Of a stretch of 64,000 nt of DNA, positions 59,727 through 64,000 are shown one piece after another. Both the position numbers and the translations under genes were made by a program. Source of the stretch: Pusillimonas sp. UBA3987. GTDB taxonomy: Bacteria; Pseudomonadota; Gammaproteobacteria; Burkholderiales; Burkholderiaceae_B. The notes below the pieces were generated by a model. That model saw nothing but the letters and a program-made list of their open reading frames with translations. It ran no database searches and was not told where the DNA came from. The stretch is taken from contig DGCD01000004.1 of assembly GCA_002384935.1 (NCBI GenBank), forward strand, positions 2,377 through 66,376, written 5' to 3'. How positions within the stretch are numbered: position 1 is the first letter of the stretch; each line of letters begins with the position of its first letter.

Positions 59727-59963
59727 ATGGGGAAATGCGATTCATGCGGTAATGAATACGATAAATCTTTCGAGATAACGACTCAGGACAAAACATACAC
59801 GTTTGACAGCTTCGAATGCGCGATTCGGACCGTCGCACCGGTTTGCGAGCAATGCGGTGTGTGCATTATCGGACATGGTCTGGAGAAGAGTGGACAAATC
59901 TTCTGCTGCGACCATTGTGCCAGCAAGCAAGGAGTGACAGAGCTAAAGGATCGCGCCGACTAA
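59727..59963 (+). CDS. Cys-rich zinc-ribbon-like small protein
   Basis: 78 residues; AAGGAG upstream. Eight cysteines in paired CxxC-like sets: KCDSCGNEY (4, 7), FDSFECAI, CEQCGVC, and FCCDHCASK. This suggests two small metal sites, probably zinc, perhaps related to TRASH/ribbon folds. No signal peptide or membrane helix. Similar unnamed small proteins occur in proteobacterial stress clusters, but I cannot name a function. It is followed by a convergent membrane protein gene with only a 16-nt gap. Confidence 0.8.
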   Translation: MGKCDSCGNEYDKSFEITTQDKTYTFDSFECAIRTVAPVCEQCGVCIIGHGLEKSGQIFCCDHCASKQGVTELKDRAD

Positions 59964-59979
59964 ATAGCGTGTCCGGGCC

Positions 59980-60324
59980 TTAGCCACAAGCTGGTACAAG
60001 CAAAACAGGTAACGTCTCCCAGAAGATGGCCACTGCAGAAAGTAGGCTGAGCGCAGCCGCAAGCCGTTGCATAAATGCTGCATTCCCGGACACGCCTTTC
60101 GTTCTATGACGCAAAATTCTATAAAACCAAACCATGGCAACTAGTGCGCACACACCGGCCATGACAATGAGCCAAGAGGTCAAGGGCAGCCCCGCCCAAG
60201 AACGATCCGGGGCCGGCCGCGCACAGTTCAAGCCATTAGCTGTATAGATAACGAAGAAATGAACCAACCAGATAATGGGGCCGGCCAGCATCAATAGGAA
60301 TGTCCGCGAGAAACCAAGGTTCAT
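59980..60324 (-). CDS. Small membrane protein linked to the caa3 oxidase
   Basis: 114 residues from the ATG at 60324, 5 nt after the oxidase subunit I stop; a longer in-frame start lies inside that gene. Three hydrophobic segments are visible: FLLMLAGPIIWLVHFFVIYTAN (about 9-28), LTSWLIVMAGVCALVAMVWF (about 50-70) and AAALSLLSAVAIFWETLPVLLV (about 88-108). The position and size suggest an accessory or subunit IV-like protein of the oxidase, but the sequence does not match subunit IV that I know. Confidence 0.75.
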   Translation of the reverse strand: MNLGFSRTFLLMLAGPIIWLVHFFVIYTANGLNCARPAPDRSWAGLPLTSWLIVMAGVCALVAMVWFYRILRHRTKGVSGNAAFMQRLAAALSLLSAVAIFWETLPVLLVPACG

Positions 60325-60329
60325 ATCGT

Positions 60330-62873
60330 TCAACCTATCATGCGAGGAAAACCGTGCATCAGCGCCAGGCCAAGTAGGCTTTGCACCACCGTGTAATGCC
60401 AAAAGAGCGCCGTGTTGTCGAATGAGGCGCGTCGCTCGCGAGTCAGCCGGCCGGCGACCGAACGCGCCGCCGTGAAAACGGCCATGCAGCACACCACAAT
60501 CGCAAACACCCCTTGCAGCCCAACCATGGCGCAAACTGCCGCTGCATAGCTGTTATCCTGCGGCCGCAATCCCGCAGCCCACTGCCCATACCCTTCCCAG
60601 CCGGCGGCCGCCGCCACCATCAGTGCGGCAAGGATCATAACCAACTGAAGCGGTCTTTGGCTGGCCCGGTTTAGCTGACGGTGGCTCCACATCAACAATG
60701 CACTGCTGCCCAGCAACAGGCAAACACTGATCAGCGGCGCCACCGGCAACGGAAGCCGAGCCGGTTCCGGCCAGACCTGAGGAGACGCCGTCCATAAAAA
60801 GAGATAAGTAAACGTCAAAGCGCTGAATATACTGGCGCAAACCATCAGCAAAACAACCGTTGCCCACCACGAATGGGACGTGCTGCCGTGACAAGAGACG
60901 GGCAGTCGCAGCCCTCCGCCAATGTCGACCGACGGCTGCTCAGGGCTGGTATCGGCATCCCACAACCAGCGCCATATCATGATGACGGCCAGCAAGCCGC
61001 AGGCACCCGCCGCCCACGGTATCTTGAACGTCAAGAGCAGGAAGAAGCCGGCGGTGCCAAGCGCCGCAAGCAAGGGCGACCACCCCGGCCCCGGTAGTTC
61101 CAGAACATATTGCGGACGGGCCTCCAGCGCACTCGTAATTAACGTAGACCGGCGGCCGGTCGGTGCATCAGGCAAGTAATACCTTCCCGCTTCCACGTTG
61201 TCGGCCAGGTCGGCCTGGCTCCACAATGGCTCGCGGCCTGTTACTGCCGGGATACTGCGAGGGCCGAAAGTATCGTTAGGTAGCCACTCCAGGGTGCCCG
61301 CACGCCAAATATTGCCGGCGTTGCGGCCACCGGTCGGACGAAAATTACGCGCCAGATCGCATACGAAGAACAGTACTCCAGCGGCAATCAGATATGCGCC
61401 GACCGTCGAGAGCATATTTAAAGCCCCCCATCCTTCGATGTCTCCATAGGTATAGACCCGTCGGGGCATCCCCGCCAGACCGGTGAAATGCATCGGAAAG
61501 AAACTAACGTTGAAACCGATAAACATCAACCAGAAAGCCCAACGGCCGAGCCGCTCGGACAAAGGACGCATACTGGCGAAAGGCGCCCAGTAATAAAAGG
61601 CGGCAAACAATGGAAACACCATACCGCCGAACAGCACATAATGGAGGTGGGCGACAATGAAATAACTGTCATGGACCTGCCAATTGAACGGGACGACGGC
61701 CACCATGACCCCCGTCAGTCCGCCCAGCACAAAGATGAAGAAAAAACCCAGAACAAACAGCATGGGCACCCTCAGCGGACGCAGGCGAACCGCCCCCGCG
61801 ATAGTTGCAATCCAGGCAAATATCTGTATGCCGGTTGGCACAGACACCGCCATACTGGCGGCCGAGGCAAAGCTGAGTGACAGTTGCGCAATGCCAGTGG
61901 TAAACATGTGATGGACCCACAACCCGAAACTGAAAAAGCCCGTCGACACCAAAGCCAGCACCACAAAGCGGTAACCAACCAATGGAACGCCAGTCATGGC
62001 GGGAATGATCATGGATACCATGCCGGCTGCCGGCAGAAAAATAATATAGACCTCGGGATGTCCGAAGAACCAGAACAGATGCTGCCAAAGTAACGGATCG
62101 CCCCCCTTTTCGACGATAAAAAATGGCAAGCCGAATGCACGCTCCAGTTCCAGCAGCGCTGTGCCGACGATGACCGCCGGAAACGCAATAATGACCATTC
62201 CCGAAAACACCAGCATCACCCAGGCGAAAATCGGCATACGGTCAAGCGACATTCCCGGCGCCCGCGTGCGAAGAATACCCATTGCAAGCTCAATCGCGCC
62301 TGCGATCGCCGAAATCTCGATAAAACCGATGCCTAGCAACCAAAGATCCGCGTTCAACGCGGGCGAATACGCAGTGCTTGTCAGCGGCGGATACATAAAC
62401 CAACCGCCGTCAGGGGCCAGACGAAAGAAAATACTGCAGAAGAAGACAAGCCCCCCGACGGCATAAGCCCAATAAGCATAGGCGGACAGACGCGGAAACG
62501 GTAAGTCGCGCGCGCCAAGCATATTAGGCAAAAGCAATACCGCGATCGCCTCGACGGCCGGCACCGCAAACAGAAACATCATGACCGTACCGTGCATGGT
62601 GAACAACTGGTTGTACAGCTCATGGCCGATGAAGTCATTGTCAGGCACGGCCAATTGAGTGCGCATCAACAGCGCCAGCACGCCGGCGAGCAGAAAAAAC
62701 AGCAGGGCCGTACCGATATACAGCAGACCGATATAGCTGTTATTAACCACGGACAGCATTTTCCAGCCTGACGGACGCCGCCAGACTTGCTGCAGTCGTT
62801 CCAGCTCTGCTTCGGGGCGCGGTAGCGCATTGGGCAAGTGGGAATTCTGCATAGGCTGGGTTGAGTCCGGCAT
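60330..62873 (-). CDS. Cytochrome c oxidase subunit I fused to subunit III
   Basis: 847 residues; ATG overlaps the subunit II stop (TGATG). Haem-copper oxidase core that reduces O2 and pumps protons in the inner membrane. Subunit I part (about 1-550): haem a His in LFTMHGTVMMFL, CuB His and cross-linked Tyr in FWFFGHPEVYIIFLP, CuB His pair in VHHMFTTG, haem a3/a His in DSYFIVAHLHYVLFGG. The C-terminal ~280 residues are a subunit III-like set of membrane helices. I-III fusions occur in caa3-type oxidases such as that of Thermus. No haem a synthase or CtaG gene is seen within the window. Confidence 0.95.
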   Translation of the reverse strand: MPDSTQPMQNSHLPNALPRPEAELERLQQVWRRPSGWKMLSVVNNSYIGLLYIGTALLFFLLAGVLALLMRTQLAVPDNDFIGHELYNQLFTMHGTVMMFLFAVPAVEAIAVLLLPNMLGARDLPFPRLSAYAYWAYAVGGLVFFCSIFFRLAPDGGWFMYPPLTSTAYSPALNADLWLLGIGFIEISAIAGAIELAMGILRTRAPGMSLDRMPIFAWVMLVFSGMVIIAFPAVIVGTALLELERAFGLPFFIVEKGGDPLLWQHLFWFFGHPEVYIIFLPAAGMVSMIIPAMTGVPLVGYRFVVLALVSTGFFSFGLWVHHMFTTGIAQLSLSFASAASMAVSVPTGIQIFAWIATIAGAVRLRPLRVPMLFVLGFFFIFVLGGLTGVMVAVVPFNWQVHDSYFIVAHLHYVLFGGMVFPLFAAFYYWAPFASMRPLSERLGRWAFWLMFIGFNVSFFPMHFTGLAGMPRRVYTYGDIEGWGALNMLSTVGAYLIAAGVLFFVCDLARNFRPTGGRNAGNIWRAGTLEWLPNDTFGPRSIPAVTGREPLWSQADLADNVEAGRYYLPDAPTGRRSTLITSALEARPQYVLELPGPGWSPLLAALGTAGFFLLLTFKIPWAAGACGLLAVIMIWRWLWDADTSPEQPSVDIGGGLRLPVSCHGSTSHSWWATVVLLMVCASIFSALTFTYLFLWTASPQVWPEPARLPLPVAPLISVCLLLGSSALLMWSHRQLNRASQRPLQLVMILAALMVAAAAGWEGYGQWAAGLRPQDNSYAAAVCAMVGLQGVFAIVVCCMAVFTAARSVAGRLTRERRASFDNTALFWHYTVVQSLLGLALMHGFPRMIG

Positions 62874-63856
62874 CACTTGAGACTTTCCATATAGTGCGCA
62901 ATGGCGCGCAGGTCTGGGCCTGACAGGTTGGTAAACGACGGCATTTGGTTGCCCGGCTTAATGTGCTGACTGCCGGCAATCCAGCCTGCAAGCGAGCCGA
63001 CGTTATTCGGCAGTACACCAGCGGCCAGCGTATGGCGACTTCCCACATGGGTCAGATCGGGGCCGAGCGTACCCTTCGCCGCGGTACCACGGATGGCATG
63101 ACACTGGGCGCAAGCCTGCATAAAGTGCCGCATTCCGGTTTGAAGAAGCGGATCAACGGGCTCACGGGCCGGCTCAAGTTGCAATGCCAACCAGTCCTGA
63201 TAAGCATCAGGCGCCAGTACTTGCACGTCGAACCGCATCTTTGCATGCTGCGCCCCACAGTATTCTGCGCACTGCCCCTGGTAGACACCCGGTTCCCGCG
63301 CTCGTAACCTCAGGCGGTTGACGCGGCCTGGCACCATGTCAAGCTTGCCGGCCAGATTCGGAATCCAGAAACTATGAATTACGTTGTCTGATTTCAGCAA
63401 GAACGTTACGGGCTCACCGGAAGGTATTCGGATATCATTTGCCGTCTCAAACAATACCTGACCTGCACTGTCAAGATAACGCACCCGCCACCACCACATT
63501 TCACCGTTGACTTCGATACGCACTGCAGGCCGGCCCTCGACTTCGATCATGAAGGACGCCGCCCGCAGGGTATAAAAAAGCAACACACTCAATACAACAA
63601 GCGGAAATGCGATGCCTGCCCCCACGATAAGCGTCCGTTGGCTCACCAGCATTCGTATACGCGGTGGTCCATACAGCGCGAGTGCCAATATCACCATAAC
63701 CAGCAAAAAAATAATGGCTGCGCCAACAAAAATCACCCAACTGATTTGAGCGATCCGATCGGCATTGTCGCTGCGCGGCTCAAGGACCACTTGGGCCCGG
63801 ACACAGGCGAATGAAAAAAGCATGACAAGATATATCAGAACGCGCAAATTGGTCAT
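62873..63856 (-). CDS. Cytochrome c oxidase subunit II with C-terminal cytochrome c domain (caa3 type)
   Basis: 327 residues from the ATG at 63856 (a TTG at 63871 would add five residues). Signal-like first helix (residues 5-25), second membrane helix (about 40-65) and a third (about 77-98). Periplasmic CuA domain: NVIHSFWIPNLAGK, CuA cysteines in YQGQCAEYCGAQHAKMRF. A mono-haem cytochrome c domain follows with CAQCHAIRGTAAKGTLGPDLTHVGSR and a distal Met near GNQMPSFTNL. The fused haem accepts electrons from soluble or membrane cytochrome c. First gene of the oxidase operon; a sigma-54-type site lies 74 nt upstream. Confidence 0.95.
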   Translation of the reverse strand: MTNLRVLIYLVMLFSFACVRAQVVLEPRSDNADRIAQISWVIFVGAAIIFLLVMVILALALYGPPRIRMLVSQRTLIVGAGIAFPLVVLSVLLFYTLRAASFMIEVEGRPAVRIEVNGEMWWWRVRYLDSAGQVLFETANDIRIPSGEPVTFLLKSDNVIHSFWIPNLAGKLDMVPGRVNRLRLRAREPGVYQGQCAEYCGAQHAKMRFDVQVLAPDAYQDWLALQLEPAREPVDPLLQTGMRHFMQACAQCHAIRGTAAKGTLGPDLTHVGSRHTLAAGVLPNNVGSLAGWIAGSQHIKPGNQMPSFTNLSGPDLRAIAHYMESLK

Positions 63857-63929
63857 CGATACGCTCGACAAGTGTTCAAAATGAAAAAAATGGTGCTTTA
63901 AAGCGTGCCGGCCGCTTCACAGTCTGCTT

Positions 63930-63945
63930 AGCACATTCCGTACCA
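63930..63945 (-). promoter_or_regulatory. Candidate sigma-54 promoter for the caa3 oxidase operon
   Basis: Reading leftward: TGGTACGGAATGTGCT. The -24 box equals those of the DUF4142 and P450 sites (TGGTACGG); -12 reads GTGC instead of TTGC. GG-N10-GC spacing kept. Predicted start near 63918. Confidence 0.55.
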
Positions 63946-64000
63946 CTGGCCCGTCAGGGGCGCATAGTGGTCAATGCGGCACAATTGCGGGCCAATATCG

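Overview
The window is a chromosomal stretch of a Gram-negative proteobacterium. Its protein sequences look most like Betaproteobacteria of the Burkholderiales/Alcaligenaceae type, but this is a judgement from memory and no 16S or marker gene is present. It is dominated by accessory genes for stress tolerance, carbon storage and envelope chemistry. No tRNA, rRNA, CRISPR array or replication origin was seen.

Layout: 1-1816 holds the end of an IS3-family element that has cut off the 5' end of a type II NADH dehydrogenase gene. 1817-3709 is an AT-rich stretch without a convincing large gene; it carries two copies of a 36-nt stem-loop element. 3710-6209 is a DUF4142 gene plus two overlapping ferritin-like genes. 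6385-9864 is a membrane-type gluconate/GMC dehydrogenase operon (Tat-exported small subunit, flavoprotein, dihaem cytochrome c). 9966-13239 holds a second DUF4142 gene, a CYP152-type P450 peroxygenase, a DUF3008 gene and a short-chain dehydrogenase. 13308-17402 encodes bacterial end joining (ligD, ku) and a SYLF-domain lipoprotein. 17532-19444 is a DUF3182/hydrolase pair. 19430-38149 is an eight-gene leftward operon (glgA, glgE, treS-maltokinase, glgB, glgX, treZ, malQ, treY) that can make and break alpha-glucan and interconvert it with trehalose. 38435-42514 holds an NtrC-like sigma-54 activator, a PRC-barrel gene and a sigma-54 (rpoN) paralogue. 42679-55852 is a glycoconjugate region: seven glycosyltransferase-type proteins, a carbamoyltransferase, a HAD phosphatase, UDP-glucose dehydrogenase, UDP-glucuronate decarboxylase, a PIG-L deacetylase and a CBS protein. 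56114-59963 has a YjgC/YjgD-type formate dehydrogenase and a Cys-rich small protein. 59980-63856 encodes a caa3-type oxidase with fused subunits I and III.

Main observation: by eye, 14 sites with -24/-12 (GG-N10-GC) spacing lie upstream of operons in this window. About 11 are close to the sigma-54 consensus and the rest are weaker. They precede both DUF4142 genes, the P450, the SYLF lipoprotein, DUF3182, glgA, the PRC-barrel gene, rpoN itself, the glycosyltransferase operon, ugd, the CBS operon, formate dehydrogenase, the Cys-rich gene and the caa3 oxidase. With an rpoN paralogue and an NtrC-type activator in the middle, the window reads as a self-contained sigma-54 regulon for storage, desiccation/osmotic stress, DNA repair and surface modification. 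Comparable gene sets in other bacteria (the Pseudomonas aeruginosa PA2134-PA2192 region, as I remember it) are not known to me to be run this way. The regulon is an inference from sequence only.
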